64,000 bases of DNA from Methyloceanibacter stevinii (GCF_001723355.1 NZ_LPWE01000011.1:186001-250000); one strand, 5' to 3'. Counted from the first letter of the stretch, positions 1-9,401 are shown. Notes: generated by a model from the letters alone, not told the origin. Numbers and translations are program-made.

Positions 1-142
1 CGATGTCTTGGTGCTGACGTACCGCCGGGTTTGTAACTAGTCCCCCAGCAAGCCGACCAAGGCGTCGATTTTGGTCTTGGCCGCCCGTTCCGCCTCTTGT
101 CTAACACCACCGACACCGCTCATTGCGTATTCACGTCAGTCG

Positions 143-652
143 CTACTGAGCCAAATGCTCTAGCGAAAAGAGGTGTTGGGTCTTCGCCAGCGGTGCATGA
201 CAGGACCGGCATGTGTTGAGATCTTTGTTCAGGCGTTCGCCATCGGGAGCAAATATCGCAAAGTCCCAATCGCCGTTCTTTAGCTCGTCAGGAAACTTGG
301 CGCCCCATCCCTCGCCTTTCTCCATCACTGCAACGGCGGCCAACTTGTCACGCACACGCCGTCCGAGAGAGCTGGTCACGACATTACCGTCATCGTCCTT
401 CTTGGCCTTAAATACCTCGCCCACAATGACCGACCCAGCGGGGAGCTCGCGCCCTTGCTTCGCGGCCTCAATCGCCACATTGTTCGCAAACAGGCGAATG
501 ATTTGATCGGGGTTCTGCACCCGATCGAGACTCAGATAGTTCTCGAACTGAGTCTTGTAGTCCCTAGGAAACGAAATTCGCTCTTCATCGGCGCTTGCCA
601 TGCTTGCTGCCAGTACAAGTCCAAGCGCGAACGTGTAGCCCTTGCGTGTCAT
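143..652 (-). CDS. Cytochrome P460 family protein
   Basis: A 169-residue secreted protein. Residues 1-21 form a signal peptide (positive start, hydrophobic core, cut after ASA), so it should act in the periplasm. A single c-type haem motif CRSCH lies at residues 148-152, close to the C terminus, which is where the P460 family carries it. Cytochromes P460 oxidise hydroxylamine and handle nitric oxide. The gene is divergent from an NsrR-like regulator at 803, with a 23-bp inverted repeat between them, so NO- or hydroxylamine-responsive control is a reasonable inference. The lysine that cross-links to haem in true P460 cannot be assigned without an alignment; a cytochrome c'-beta-like role in NO binding is the alternative. 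Confidence 0.85.
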   Translation of the reverse strand: MTRKGYTFALGLVLAASMASADEERISFPRDYKTQFENYLSLDRVQNPDQIIRLFANNVAIEAAKQGRELPAGSVIVGEVFKAKKDDDGNVVTSSLGRRVRDKLAAVAVMEKGEGWGAKFPDELKNGDWDFAIFAPDGERLNKDLNTCRSCHAPLAKTQHLFSLEHLAQ

Positions 653-697
653 GAATACCTCCCCTTCTCGATCGCCCCGCAGTTGCTCTGCGATAAT

Positions 698-720
698 AAT
701 AGGTATCCATCATACTTATT
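698..720. promoter_or_regulatory. Inverted-repeat operator between P460 and Rrf2 genes
   Basis: AATAGGTAT (698-706) and ATACTTATT (712-720) are inverted repeats matching at eight of nine positions around a 5-bp spacer, 23 bp in total. The right arm ends about 80 bp before the Rrf2 start, and the left arm lies about 45 bp before the P460 start. The length matches the 23-bp dyads bound by Rrf2/NsrR proteins, although the bases are not the classic NsrR consensus. Binding by the neighbouring regulator is inferred. Confidence 0.45.
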
Positions 721-802
721 TTAGTGCTAAGCATTCAAGGACGTTCTGGAGGGTCTGACTTCGCATTCTGACGAGGAACTTTTCCTATGAATGGAGCGGC
801 CA

Positions 803-1252
803 ATGAGACTTACCCGACATTCCGACTATTCACTGCGTGTGCTGATGTACCTGGCAGCGTTTCCCGACCGACTGGCGACGGCCGAGCAGATCGCAGCTGC
901 GTACAATATCTCGCACCATCACATCATGAAGGTCGTTCAACGGCTCGCGCGGCTGGGTCTTATCGAGACGCTACGGGGACGTAACGGCGGCATTCGGCTG
1001 GCTCAGCCGCCCGAGAAAATCACCATCGGTGCAGTTGTTCGAGCGACGGAGGAAGATTTCGACCTTGTGGAGTGCTTCCGAACGACGACCGCGTGCTGCA
1101 TCACGCCGGTTTGCCGTCTACAAACTGCGCTGCGTGATGCGCTGGGAGCGTATCTGGGAGTCCTCGATGAGTGGACGCTGGACGAGCTGACGATCAGTTC
1201 GAGCGGTTTTGCAGATTCTCTCCGGCAGCACCTTGCCGTCAGTCCAGCTTGA
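803..1252 (+). CDS. Rrf2 family regulator, NsrR-like
   Basis: A 149-residue Rrf2 regulator with an N-terminal winged helix (residues 1-65, including the HHHIMKVVQRL recognition region) and a cysteine cluster at C91, C98/C99 and C104, the spacing NsrR uses to bind a NO-sensitive Fe-S cluster. An in-frame ATG at 791 also exists, but 803 gives the family-typical MRLTRHSDY start and has GGAG at 793-796 as ribosome-binding site. It probably senses NO or Fe-S status and controls the divergent P460 gene. It resembles the second NsrR-type regulator at 13941. Confidence 0.85.
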   Translation: MRLTRHSDYSLRVLMYLAAFPDRLATAEQIAAAYNISHHHIMKVVQRLARLGLIETLRGRNGGIRLAQPPEKITIGAVVRATEEDFDLVECFRTTTACCITPVCRLQTALRDALGAYLGVLDEWTLDELTISSSGFADSLRQHLAVSPA

Positions 1253-1382
1253 TCCCAATGCATGTTCTGCGCAGCAGCCTGATGGCTGCGGCATTGGCCG
1301 ACAACGCCTGCTGAGTGCGTTCCGTCTCGGCGCCGTACAAGGGAACGGGCGAGCAGTCAAATACTGAAGGGAACTAGTCATT

Positions 1383-1811
1383 TTGCACCTAGTGGACATC
1401 GCAGAGAGGATATTGTCGGAGACATCCGAGGCCATTCTGTATGCAGATCAAGATGGCGTTATCCGGCTGTGGAACGGTGGCTGCGAGCGCATGTTTGGCT
1501 TCGCAGCGCGGGAAGCTGTTGGTCGGCCGCTCGACATCATAATCCCCACCAACCTGCGGGCACGTCATCGGCAAGGCTACTCAAACACAGTGCGGACCGG
1601 CGTCACGCGCTACGCTGCGGGAGCATTGCTGTCCGTGCCTGCCATAAGGAAGGACGGAGCGCGTATTTCGATTGAGTTCTCTATTACCCCATTTCGGAGT
1701 GCTGAGGGAAAGATTGTTGGTATGGCAGCTATCATCCGTGACGTTTCTGAGCGGTTTGCCGAGATCAAGAGACTCAAAAGGCAGCTTGTCGACTCAACAA
1801 CACCTGATTGA
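1383..1811 (+). CDS. Single-domain PAS protein
   Basis: A 142-residue soluble protein that is almost wholly one PAS domain with its PAC tail: residues 8-70 hold the core (SEAILYADQDGVIRLWN, then RMFGF and GRPL), and residues 90-128 hold the PAC strands ending in IIRDVSER. There is no kinase, GGDEF or HTH output. It starts with TTG at 1383; no ATG gives a full domain. PAS-only proteins of this kind may sense redox state or haem ligands for a partner. It follows the Rrf2 gene on the same strand after 130 bp. Partner unknown. Confidence 0.7.
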   Translation: MHLVDIAERILSETSEAILYADQDGVIRLWNGGCERMFGFAAREAVGRPLDIIIPTNLRARHRQGYSNTVRTGVTRYAAGALLSVPAIRKDGARISIEFSITPFRSAEGKIVGMAAIIRDVSERFAEIKRLKRQLVDSTTPD

Positions 1812-2164
1812 ACGAAGGGCGCAAAACGCATGGAGCGCGGGTTCTGGAATATCTTGGTGCCAGCGGACGGGCCGTAGGTCGAGCCCGATAGTGCCCGGAG
1901 TCGCCTCGGTCGCAGTGTGGTCCCTAGTTTGAATGGAGAGGGACACTGGTTGGTAGGCACTCATGTGCTGGAACGGATTGTCACCAAGATGTGGTGGTTA
2001 GTCTTCTAGGTCCGATCGAAGGTCTCGCTCTGCAGCGCTACGTCTTAGGCCGCCCGGGCCTAGTCATCGAACTTCACTTTCGATGCTACGGGCACCGAAT
2101 CGCCAGTTGAAGTAAGTGAAGTGTTGGCTTGGCGCCACAACTGGGCCCGGCCCGCCGAGAGCCG
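1812..2164. other. Intergenic, nothing recognised
   Basis: About 350 bp between the PAS gene and the convergent LysR gene. No coding frame with family features was recognised. A small hairpin-like GCAC/GTGC pair near 1952 is the only structure noticed. Confidence 0.5.
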
Positions 2165-3010
2165 CTACCCCGCGACGACACTCCTCAGTCCTTCAAGGGC
2201 GATCTGCAGCAGTTCGTCCTCGGTTTGCGCCGAACAGACAGCGTAGACTGGATAGGAGATGCTGGGCGCTCCGGGAACAAGGTGGAGCTTTCCGGATTCG
2301 AGATGCGGCGTCACAAGCCGCTGGCGGAAATACCCGCAGCCTCCTCCCTCGAGAATGTAGTTCAACCCAAGAAGACCGACGCCACCGATGACCAGCCCGG
2401 GATTGCCGATTTCAGGGAAGGCCATGGCATGGTGGCTCGCGAACTCTGCGCCCCAGTCGACATAGACATAGTTCTCGGGCGGAAAAGCCGTCATGTCTGG
2501 ATCTGTCGTTACGAGAACGAGTTTTTCTTCCAGGAGGAGTTCGACACGAACACCTGGTCGGTTTTGCGGTGCGTACAAGATGGCGAGATCGAGTACGCCA
2601 TTGGTGACCTGTTCCATTAGCGACTCCGGCAAACCCACCTGTACGCGAAGCGCAATTTCCGGTGCCGTTTTGCGCATCCAGTGCAGCCACTCCAGCATCC
2701 ATGGGTGCCACAAGATCAACTCTCCGCCAACGGCGAGTACGGCGCGGTGTCCCGGTGGAACCGCGACCTGATGACGAGCACGCTCCCACAGTTGAACGAA
2801 AGTGGGCGCATAACGCAGAAACTGCTCGCCGGCGGGCGTGAGTGAGGCTCCGCTCTTATTGCGGACGAAGAGTGTCCTTCCGAGCTTCTCTTCGAGTGAG
2901 CGGATGCGAGCGCTGACTGTTGTCTGGCTGACGTTAAGCTGCTCGGCGGCGCGGATGAAGCTTTGAGTCCTCACAATCGTAAGGAACGTTCTCGCCAGTT
3001 CGATGTCCAT
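2165..3010 (-). CDS. LysR family transcriptional regulator
   Basis: A 281-residue LysR-type regulator with an N-terminal winged HTH (residues 1-60: ARTFLTIVRTQSFIRAAEQL, then SQTTVSARIRSLEEKLG) and a C-terminal periplasmic-binding-protein-like effector domain. The start at 3010 (MDIELARTF) is the family-standard one; a longer frame to 3055 adds 15 unrelated residues. It is divergent from the 5-formyltetrahydrofolate cyclo-ligase homologue, and LysR proteins often control the divergent neighbour. Effector unknown. Confidence 0.85.
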   Translation of the reverse strand: MDIELARTFLTIVRTQSFIRAAEQLNVSQTTVSARIRSLEEKLGRTLFVRNKSGASLTPAGEQFLRYAPTFVQLWERARHQVAVPPGHRAVLAVGGELILWHPWMLEWLHWMRKTAPEIALRVQVGLPESLMEQVTNGVLDLAILYAPQNRPGVRVELLLEEKLVLVTTDPDMTAFPPENYVYVDWGAEFASHHAMAFPEIGNPGLVIGGVGLLGLNYILEGGGCGYFRQRLVTPHLESGKLHLVPGAPSISYPVYAVCSAQTEDELLQIALEGLRSVVAG

Positions 3011-3137
3011 TGTCGAAGGGAACTCCAATTGAGCAATATTTCTGCAGCGAAGCACCGATTATATTCGTTTGTCTTGCGGAAAAAAGTATTGTCATTAAGT
3101 GGTTCGACAATGGGAGGCCGGTGCCGACCGGTTCAAA

Positions 3138-3788
3138 ATGATGTTCCACAGCAGACTGTCCTTGTCCCCGTGCTACTCAGATGTGATCGGAGACAATGTT
3201 GTTCCGGCTCATGCGCCGGAGGACCTACAGCGTTGGCGGAGGATCCACCGCGACCGGCTGATTGGCGAACGGCTGGATGTCAGCCTAGCTGTTCGGGACC
3301 TCTATGCGCGGCAGATAGCCGAGAAGCTCAATCAGTTTCTCCCCGATCTCGCAAAACTGCTCGTGAGCGGCTATTGGCCTTGCAACGGCGAGCCGGACCT
3401 CCGACCATGGCTGAGTTCCGTTAGGCTGAGATGCGGTCACGTCGCTCTTCCGGTGATCGCCAAAAAGCACGCGCCTTTACAGTTTCGACTTTGGTGGCCT
3501 GGCGCTCCGATGGAACGCGGCATTTGGAACATTCCTCATCCAGAAAAATGTATCGAGGTTAACCCCGATATCGTCGTCGTGCCGCTTGTCGGGTTCGATA
3601 ACGCAGGCTACCGGCTTGGCTACGGTGGCGGCTATTTCGATCGCACCCTCGCTGCGGCCCCAAACAGGCCGCGCATTGTCGGCGTGGGGTACGAGCAATC
3701 CCGCCTTGAGACCATCCACCCTCAGTCACACGACATTCCAATGGACTTCATCGTTACGGAATGTCGGGTCCGCGAATTCAATCGGTAA
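3138..3788 (+). CDS. 5-formyltetrahydrofolate cyclo-ligase family protein
   Basis: About 216 residues. The C-terminal half carries the signature of the family: DIVVVPLVGFD, then GYGGGYFDR, with a trailing GVGYEQSR segment. True members use ATP to convert 5-formyl-THF to 5,10-methenyl-THF in the cytoplasm. The arginine/lysine-rich segment near the N terminus (RRIHRDRL) corresponds to the ATP-binding side. The start is uncertain: the frame is open upstream to a GTG at 3099, and neither candidate has a good ribosome-binding site. This may be a one-carbon-metabolism paralogue rather than the housekeeping enzyme. It is divergent from the LysR gene. Confidence 0.75.
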   Translation: MMFHSRLSLSPCYSDVIGDNVVPAHAPEDLQRWRRIHRDRLIGERLDVSLAVRDLYARQIAEKLNQFLPDLAKLLVSGYWPCNGEPDLRPWLSSVRLRCGHVALPVIAKKHAPLQFRLWWPGAPMERGIWNIPHPEKCIEVNPDIVVVPLVGFDNAGYRLGYGGGYFDRTLAAAPNRPRIVGVGYEQSRLETIHPQSHDIPMDFIVTECRVREFNR

Positions 3789-3962
3789 TTGGAGTGGCGA
3801 TGACCACTGCACAAAAAGCAATATTTTTGCTTTGAAGTACGAATTAAATTCACTTGCCGGACGCAAATTGCTGGCGCCAAGCTGCGCCAGACATTCCCGG
3901 CGCGGCACGAGAGTGGTGGGCCGCAGTCGCATTCGCTTGCACACTGACTTTAGACAGACGAG

Positions 3963-5798
3963 ATGACCGTTTTCGATTTTCATGGCCCAGGCCTCACAGA
4001 GGAGCAATGGCGGCACATAAGTGAACTTGCCGGGACACTGAGTACCGAGCAGGCACTGTGGCTTAGTGGGTATTTCGCCGGTCTTGATCATCGAAAGAGA
4101 GAGCTTTCGCCATCGACCGATGTGCGTCCGCACGATGGGCGTGTCCACGAACTGGCCACCGGAAGTCTTGAGACGCGAACTATCACAATCCTGTTCGGGA
4201 GCGAGACTGGCAACAGCGCAGACGTGGCATCGGCGTTACAAGAGTCGGTCGGCAGGGAAGGTCTCGAAGCAGTCGTGGCGGATATGGCGGATTACAAGCC
4301 CCGACAGCTGAGAAGCGAGAGTGATCTGTTAATAATCACAAGCACGCACGGGGAGGGGGAGCCTCCTGCGACAGCCATGGACTTCTTCGAGTTCCTTGAG
4401 AGCGCAAGAGCACCGCATTTGGATGACCTGCGATACGCCGTGCTGGCGCTAGGTGACTCCACGTACGATCAATACTGCGAGGCCGGCAAACGGCTCGACA
4501 GAAGGTTGACCGAGCTCGGTGCGATACGCCTGGTCGAGCGCGTCGACTGCGACGTCGACTACGAAGACTCAGCTTCCGAATGGATAGGGGCTGTTACACA
4601 GGAACTCAAAAGGTCACGTGACAGAACGTCAACAGGTCACCACGCGCCGGACATTGCTCTGCAACCCAGGATCACGAAGCGCATCGTTGACCAACGTCAC
4701 CCCTTCCGAGCAAGCGTCATCGACAACATCGTTCTGAGCGGCCGCGGGTCGACCAAAGAGACCCGTCACATCGAAGTGTCGATAGAAGGATCCGGTCTCA
4801 AGTTTGAACCCGGCGACGCCCTGGGGGTCATTCCGTCGAACGACCCAAGTCTGGTGAGCGCACTTCTGGATGCGCTCGGTCTGTCCTCGGATGAGGAAGT
4901 GTCTATTGGGGATAGAACGGTCGGTCTGGGCCAGGCGCTGACCGATGAGTATGAAATCACTGTTGGATCCACGCGCTTCGTCAACCAATGGGCAGAGTTG
5001 ACCGGGGCCGACGATCTTGTCGCGCTACGCGGCAAGGAACAGGTGGACGCTAGAAGCGAGTTTCTGTTCCACAACCATATCATCGATGTTGTTCGTCGTT
5101 ATCCGATGCCTGGCGTTCGTCCGAGTGCTTTTATTGCGGGGCTGCGCAATATGCGGCCCCGGCTTTACTCAGTTGCGTCTTCTTTATCTCTTGTACCTGA
5201 TGAGGTTCACCTCACCGTTGGAGCCGTTCGATTCGAGCTCAATGGAGAGCCGCGTTCCGGCGTTGCTACGGGCTACCTTGCAGACCGGGTTGCTCCGACA
5301 GGCACGGTACCAGTCTACATCCAGCCAAATCCACGGTTTCGTCTGCCGGCCGACGACGTTCCAATCCTCATGATCGGAGCGGGGACGGGCGTGGCTCCCT
5401 ATCGCGCATTCCTGCAGGAACGCGAGGCGCGCGGCGCGTCCGGCCGGTCGTGGCTGGTGTTCGGCGACCGCAACTTCCACACGGACTTCCTCTATCAGAC
5501 CGAATGGCAGCGATGGCTGAAGGACGGAATGCTCACGCGGATGCAGGTGGCCTTTTCGCGCGACGGGCGCACGAAGTCCTATGTCCAGCATCGCCTGAAG
5601 GAAAACGCAAAGGACATCTACGCATGGCTGGAGGAGGGCGCCTCGCTATACGTTTGCGGCGGGCGCGAACTCGCACCAGCCATCCACGCGACGCTGATCG
5701 ATGCCTTGAAGCAGGAAGGTAAGCTCAGCGACGTATCCGCGGCCGAATATCTCGGCACGATGCAGTCCACAGGCCGGTATCAAGTCGATGTCTATTGA
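3963..5798 (+). CDS. cysJ: Sulfite reductase (NADPH) flavoprotein subunit
   Basis: A 611-residue flavoprotein that passes electrons from NADPH to the CysI haemoprotein for six-electron reduction of sulfite to sulfide. After a 65-residue leader typical of CysJ comes the FMN-binding flavodoxin domain (ILFGSETGNSADVA near residue 75, then STHGEGEPP), the FAD/connecting domain (RLYSVASS) and the NADP-binding domain (MIGAGTGVAPYRAFLQ, then VCGG). Length matches CysJ (about 600). Its last 11 bases overlap the start of cysI, so the two are translationally coupled. It opens a five-gene run to 10136. Confidence 0.95.
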   Translation: MTVFDFHGPGLTEEQWRHISELAGTLSTEQALWLSGYFAGLDHRKRELSPSTDVRPHDGRVHELATGSLETRTITILFGSETGNSADVASALQESVGREGLEAVVADMADYKPRQLRSESDLLIITSTHGEGEPPATAMDFFEFLESARAPHLDDLRYAVLALGDSTYDQYCEAGKRLDRRLTELGAIRLVERVDCDVDYEDSASEWIGAVTQELKRSRDRTSTGHHAPDIALQPRITKRIVDQRHPFRASVIDNIVLSGRGSTKETRHIEVSIEGSGLKFEPGDALGVIPSNDPSLVSALLDALGLSSDEEVSIGDRTVGLGQALTDEYEITVGSTRFVNQWAELTGADDLVALRGKEQVDARSEFLFHNHIIDVVRRYPMPGVRPSAFIAGLRNMRPRLYSVASSLSLVPDEVHLTVGAVRFELNGEPRSGVATGYLADRVAPTGTVPVYIQPNPRFRLPADDVPILMIGAGTGVAPYRAFLQEREARGASGRSWLVFGDRNFHTDFLYQTEWQRWLKDGMLTRMQVAFSRDGRTKSYVQHRLKENAKDIYAWLEEGASLYVCGGRELAPAIHATLIDALKQEGKLSDVSAAEYLGTMQSTGRYQVDVY

Positions 5799-7557
5799 AA
5801 GTCCTGCCGCGCCGGCGGCCGACCGGAGTCGCGATGTCTCGCAGTCCTTGGACAGGCTCCATCCCGACGAGACGCTGAAGGCGAACAGCGATCAGCTGCG
5901 CGGCGGCATCGTCGACGGCCTGGCTGACCCCATCACCCGCGCCGTCTCTCCGGACGATCAGAAGCTCATGAAGTTTCATGGGCTCTATCTCCAGGACGAT
6001 CGGGACGTGAGAGATGAAAGACGCAGGCAGAAGTTGGAGCCCGCCTATGGCTTCATGGCCCGTGTGCGATTGCCGGGTGGCGTGTGCAGCCCATCACAAT
6101 GGCTCAAGCTCGATACGCTGGCCCGCGACTACGGAGGCGGGAGTCTCCGCCTTACGACACGGCAGACCTTTCAGTTTCACGGTGTGCTGAAGCACAACCT
6201 TCGCGCAACTCTTCAAGGCTTGCGCGACGTCCTCCTCGATACCAAGGCCGCATGCGGAGACGATTGCCGCGGCGTCATGTGCTCGGTCAATCCGCATCTG
6301 TCCTCGCTGCACGCTGAGGTCTATGCGCTCGCGAAGCGCGCGAGCGATCATGCGGTGCCGAAGACCGGCGCGTACAAGGAGATCTGGTACGAGGAGGAGC
6401 GCGTGGCTGTCGCGGGACCAGAAGAGCCCCTCTACGGCCGCACCTACATGCCCCGCAAATTCAAGATCGGATTTGTGGTCCCGCCCATCAACGACATCGA
6501 CGTCTACGCGCAGGACCTCGGCTTCATCGCCATCATCGAGCGGAAGAGGCTCATCGGATTCAACATCGCGATCGGCGGCGGCATGGGGCGCATCGACCGC
6601 AACCCGAACTCATACCCGCGCCTGGCGGACGTAATCGGATTCGTATCGGTAGACGATCTGCTGGCCACGATCGACGCCGTCATGGAAGTCCAGCGCGATT
6701 ACGGAGATCGATCGGACCGCGCCCGCGCCCGGTTCAAATATACGATCGACGACAAGGGCCTTGAATGGGTCAAGGCCGAGATCGAAGTGCGGCTCGGATT
6801 CGAATTGGCGCCCGCGAAAGCGTTCGACTTCGCCTCGAACGGCGACACGCTCGGCTGGCAACAGGGCGAGGACGGCCTCCAGCATTTCACCCTATTCATC
6901 GACAATGGTCGGATACGGAATGGTCCCGAACGCCGGTTGCTCGATGGGATACAGGCTATCGCGCACATGAACGCGGGCGAGTTTCGCGTCACGCCCAACC
7001 AGAACCTCATGATCTCCAACCTCACCGAGCAGGAGCGAAGCCAAATCGAAGGCCTGCTCGGCGTCCACGGTCTGTCCGAACTCAATCGAGGAAGCGGCCT
7101 GAGGCTGAACGCGATAGCCTGTGTGGCGTTGCCCACTTGCGGCCTCGCCATGGCGGAGTCCGAGCGCTACCTGCCCAGCCTCATCACCAAGATCGAGGAG
7201 ATGCTGAAACGCCATAGCCTCTACGACGAGCCGATCACAATGCGCATGACCGGATGCCCGAACGGATGCGCCCGGCCGTATATCTGCGACATCGGTCTCA
7301 CGGGGCGTGCGCCCGGGAAATACAATCTCTATCTCGGCGGTGGCTTTCACGGTCAGAGGCTGAACCAGCTGGTCCTCGAGAATGTCGGTGAGGCGGCGAT
7401 CCTCGACAAGCTCGGCGGTGTCCTCGCGGACTTCGCGCGCGACCGGAAGCGGGGCGAGCATCTCGGCGATTTTGTCCTCCGCGCCGGATACCTCGGCCCC
7501 ACCCAAGACAACAGTCCGCAAGCGCGGTCCAAGAAAAAGTCTAAAGGAGCACGTTGA
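5788..7557 (+). CDS. cysI: Sulfite reductase haemoprotein beta subunit
   Basis: A 589-residue sirohaem/4Fe-4S protein that reduces sulfite to sulfide. The four cluster cysteines occur in the expected pattern: a CVALPTC pair (C-x5-C) and a TGCPNGC pair (C-x3-C). The sirohaem-contacting arginine/lysine segments (LRLTTRQTFQFHGV) are also present. It overlaps cysJ by 11 bases, and its stop shares bases with the start of the peroxiredoxin, indicating one transcript. Confidence 0.95.
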   Translation: MSIESPAAPAADRSRDVSQSLDRLHPDETLKANSDQLRGGIVDGLADPITRAVSPDDQKLMKFHGLYLQDDRDVRDERRRQKLEPAYGFMARVRLPGGVCSPSQWLKLDTLARDYGGGSLRLTTRQTFQFHGVLKHNLRATLQGLRDVLLDTKAACGDDCRGVMCSVNPHLSSLHAEVYALAKRASDHAVPKTGAYKEIWYEEERVAVAGPEEPLYGRTYMPRKFKIGFVVPPINDIDVYAQDLGFIAIIERKRLIGFNIAIGGGMGRIDRNPNSYPRLADVIGFVSVDDLLATIDAVMEVQRDYGDRSDRARARFKYTIDDKGLEWVKAEIEVRLGFELAPAKAFDFASNGDTLGWQQGEDGLQHFTLFIDNGRIRNGPERRLLDGIQAIAHMNAGEFRVTPNQNLMISNLTEQERSQIEGLLGVHGLSELNRGSGLRLNAIACVALPTCGLAMAESERYLPSLITKIEEMLKRHSLYDEPITMRMTGCPNGCARPYICDIGLTGRAPGKYNLYLGGGFHGQRLNQLVLENVGEAAILDKLGGVLADFARDRKRGEHLGDFVLRAGYLGPTQDNSPQARSKKKSKGAR

Positions 7558-8189
7558 TGTCTCTGCAACTCGGCCAGATTGCGCCGGACTTCGAGCAGGA
7601 AAGCACTGAAGGTCCGATCCACTTCCACGCGTGGTTGGGCAAGTCGTGGGGCCTGCTTTTCAGCCATCCCAAAAACTTCACGCCGGTCTGCACCACGGAG
7701 TTGGCCGAAGTCGCACGGCTGAAGCCGGAATGGGAGAAGCGCAACGTCAAGACGCTCGGGCTCTCAGTCGATCCGCTGGAGAGCCACGCCGAATGGGCGA
7801 AAGATATCGCCGAGACCCAGGGGCATGGCCTCAATTTTCCGTTGCTCGCGGACGCCGACAAGCGCGTGGCGACCCTCTACGACATGATCCATCCGGATTC
7901 TGATCCGACGGTCACGGTCAGAGCCGTCTTCCTGATCGATCCCACGAAGCGCATCCGTCTGATCCTGATCTATCCCCCGGCTGCGGGCCGAAACTTCGCT
8001 GAGATCGTGCGCGCTATCGACAGCGTGCAGACCGGCGACAGGGCCAAAGTCGCGACGCCCGTCAACTGGCAACCGGGCGAACCCGTCATCATCTCGCCGG
8101 CACTTACGAACCAGCAGGCCAAGGAACACTTCCCGCAAGGCTGGCGCGAACTAAAGCCCTATTTGCGCATGGTGGATTTGCCCGACTGA
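7557..8189 (+). CDS. 1-Cys peroxiredoxin (Prx6-like)
   Basis: A 210-residue peroxiredoxin. The peroxidatic cysteine is C45 in PVCTTE, and no other cysteine is present, which makes it a 1-Cys enzyme; the long C-terminal domain (GRNFAEIVRAIDS, then PYLRMVDLP) is typical of the Prx6 group. It reduces peroxides, with an external thiol as resolving partner. The ATG at 7557 overlaps the cysI stop and has AAGGAG about 7 bp upstream. Its place inside a sulfite-reduction operon suggests protection of the sulfur pathway, or use of sulfide or persulfide as reductant (inference). Confidence 0.9.
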   Translation: MSLQLGQIAPDFEQESTEGPIHFHAWLGKSWGLLFSHPKNFTPVCTTELAEVARLKPEWEKRNVKTLGLSVDPLESHAEWAKDIAETQGHGLNFPLLADADKRVATLYDMIHPDSDPTVTVRAVFLIDPTKRIRLILIYPPAAGRNFAEIVRAIDSVQTGDRAKVATPVNWQPGEPVIISPALTNQQAKEHFPQGWRELKPYLRMVDLPD

Positions 8190-8207
8190 CAATATGGACG
8201 GTGACAC

Positions 8208-9380
8208 ATGTCGAAGAGTCTGAATCCTGAAACGATTGCTGCCGGTAACGGAATCGCGTTGGACGAATCCTTTGGGGCAGTCACGCCCCCGATCTATCTG
8301 TCGAGCACGTTCGTGTTTCCGGGGTTTGCGCAGAGCGGCCCTACGACTACTCGCGTACCGCCAATCCTAGCCGCGCACTTCTTGCGGATACGATCGCGCG
8401 ACGAGGGCGGCGCGGGAGCAGTCGTAACGTCGTCGGGCATGTCGGCCGTCGACTTGCTCCTGTCCACACTGGAGCCCGACACGCTCATCGTTGCCCCGCA
8501 TGATTGCTACGGCGGAACCTATCGGCTTCTGGCCGCGCGGCGGGACCGGGGCCATTTCTCGGTCGTGTTTGTCGACCAAGGAGACGACGCCGCGTTGGAA
8601 GCGGCCTTCGAGCAGTATCCCGCGCTGGTCTTGATCGAAACGCCTAGCAATCCGCTGATGCGTGTCGTCGACATCGCGCAGATCGCAGAACGTGCCAAGT
8701 CGTTCGGAGCGAAGACCGCTGTCGACAACACATTCCTGTCGCCTGCGCTTCAGCGGCCCATCTCGCTCGGCGCGGACTTCGTGATTCATTCCACGACAAA
8801 ATACCTCAACGGTCATTCCGATGTCGTGGGCGGCGCCATCGTTGCCGCGGATGCCGCGGATGTGGAGACATTCGCGACTTGGGCCAACATTACCGGCATC
8901 ACGGGCGCACCTTTCGATTCCTATCTGACCCTTCGCGGATTGCGGACGCTTTTTCCACGGATGGAGCGGCAGCAGGAGAATGCGGAACGTATCGCGCGGT
9001 TCTTGGACGCCCATCCTCAAGTTGCAGCGGTGCACTATCCCGGTCTTCCGTCGCATCCGGGCCATGCCATTGCTGGCCGCCAACAAGCCGGGTTCGGCGC
9101 CATGCTGAGTTTCGAACTCGATGGTGGCGTGGGAGCCGTGCGCCGCTTCGTGGAATCTCTGAGCGTTTTCACATTGGCCGAATCTCTCGGTGGGATAGAG
9201 AGTCTCGTCGCCCATCCGGCGACCATGACGCATGTAGGGATGGGCGAAACTGCAAGGGCCGCGGCGGGAATCACTGACAGACTTCTCCGGCTTTCGATCG
9301 GTCTCGAAGCGGCAGATGATCTTCTTGCGGATCTGGAACAGGCGTTTGACGTGGCGCGGGAGAGGGTGGCGGCTCTCTAA
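8208..9380 (+). CDS. MetB/MetC-type PLP enzyme with an out-of-frame segment
   Basis: A 390-residue Cys/Met-metabolism PLP enzyme (cystathionine gamma-synthase, beta-lyase or O-acylhomoserine sulfhydrylase type). The PLP lysine is K198 in STTKYLNGHSD; SSGMSA and ETPSNP are also conserved. Residues 43-65 do not fit the family. Reading that stretch (8336-8401) one frame over gives RPYDYSRTANPSRALLAD, the conserved loop whose Tyr and Arg hold the PLP phosphate of the neighbouring subunit. A 1-base loss near 8334 and a 2-base loss near 8402 together restore the frame, so the ORF stays open but as read would lack this loop. Either sequencing error or a damaged enzyme. In operon context it probably consumes the sulfide made by CysJI. 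Confidence 0.85.
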   Translation: MSKSLNPETIAAGNGIALDESFGAVTPPIYLSSTFVFPGFAQSGPTTTRVPPILAAHFLRIRSRDEGGAGAVVTSSGMSAVDLLLSTLEPDTLIVAPHDCYGGTYRLLAARRDRGHFSVVFVDQGDDAALEAAFEQYPALVLIETPSNPLMRVVDIAQIAERAKSFGAKTAVDNTFLSPALQRPISLGADFVIHSTTKYLNGHSDVVGGAIVAADAADVETFATWANITGITGAPFDSYLTLRGLRTLFPRMERQQENAERIARFLDAHPQVAAVHYPGLPSHPGHAIAGRQQAGFGAMLSFELDGGVGAVRRFVESLSVFTLAESLGGIESLVAHPATMTHVGMGETARAAAGITDRLLRLSIGLEAADDLLADLEQAFDVARERVAAL

Positions 9381-9401
9381 CACCGGCCCGGGAGGAGCAG
9401 C

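Noticed and set aside
36-122. A 28-codon minus-strand frame after the P460 gene (MSGVGGVRQEAERAAKTKID, then ALVGLLGD)
   Set aside because: Too short, no ribosome-binding site, and no family match.
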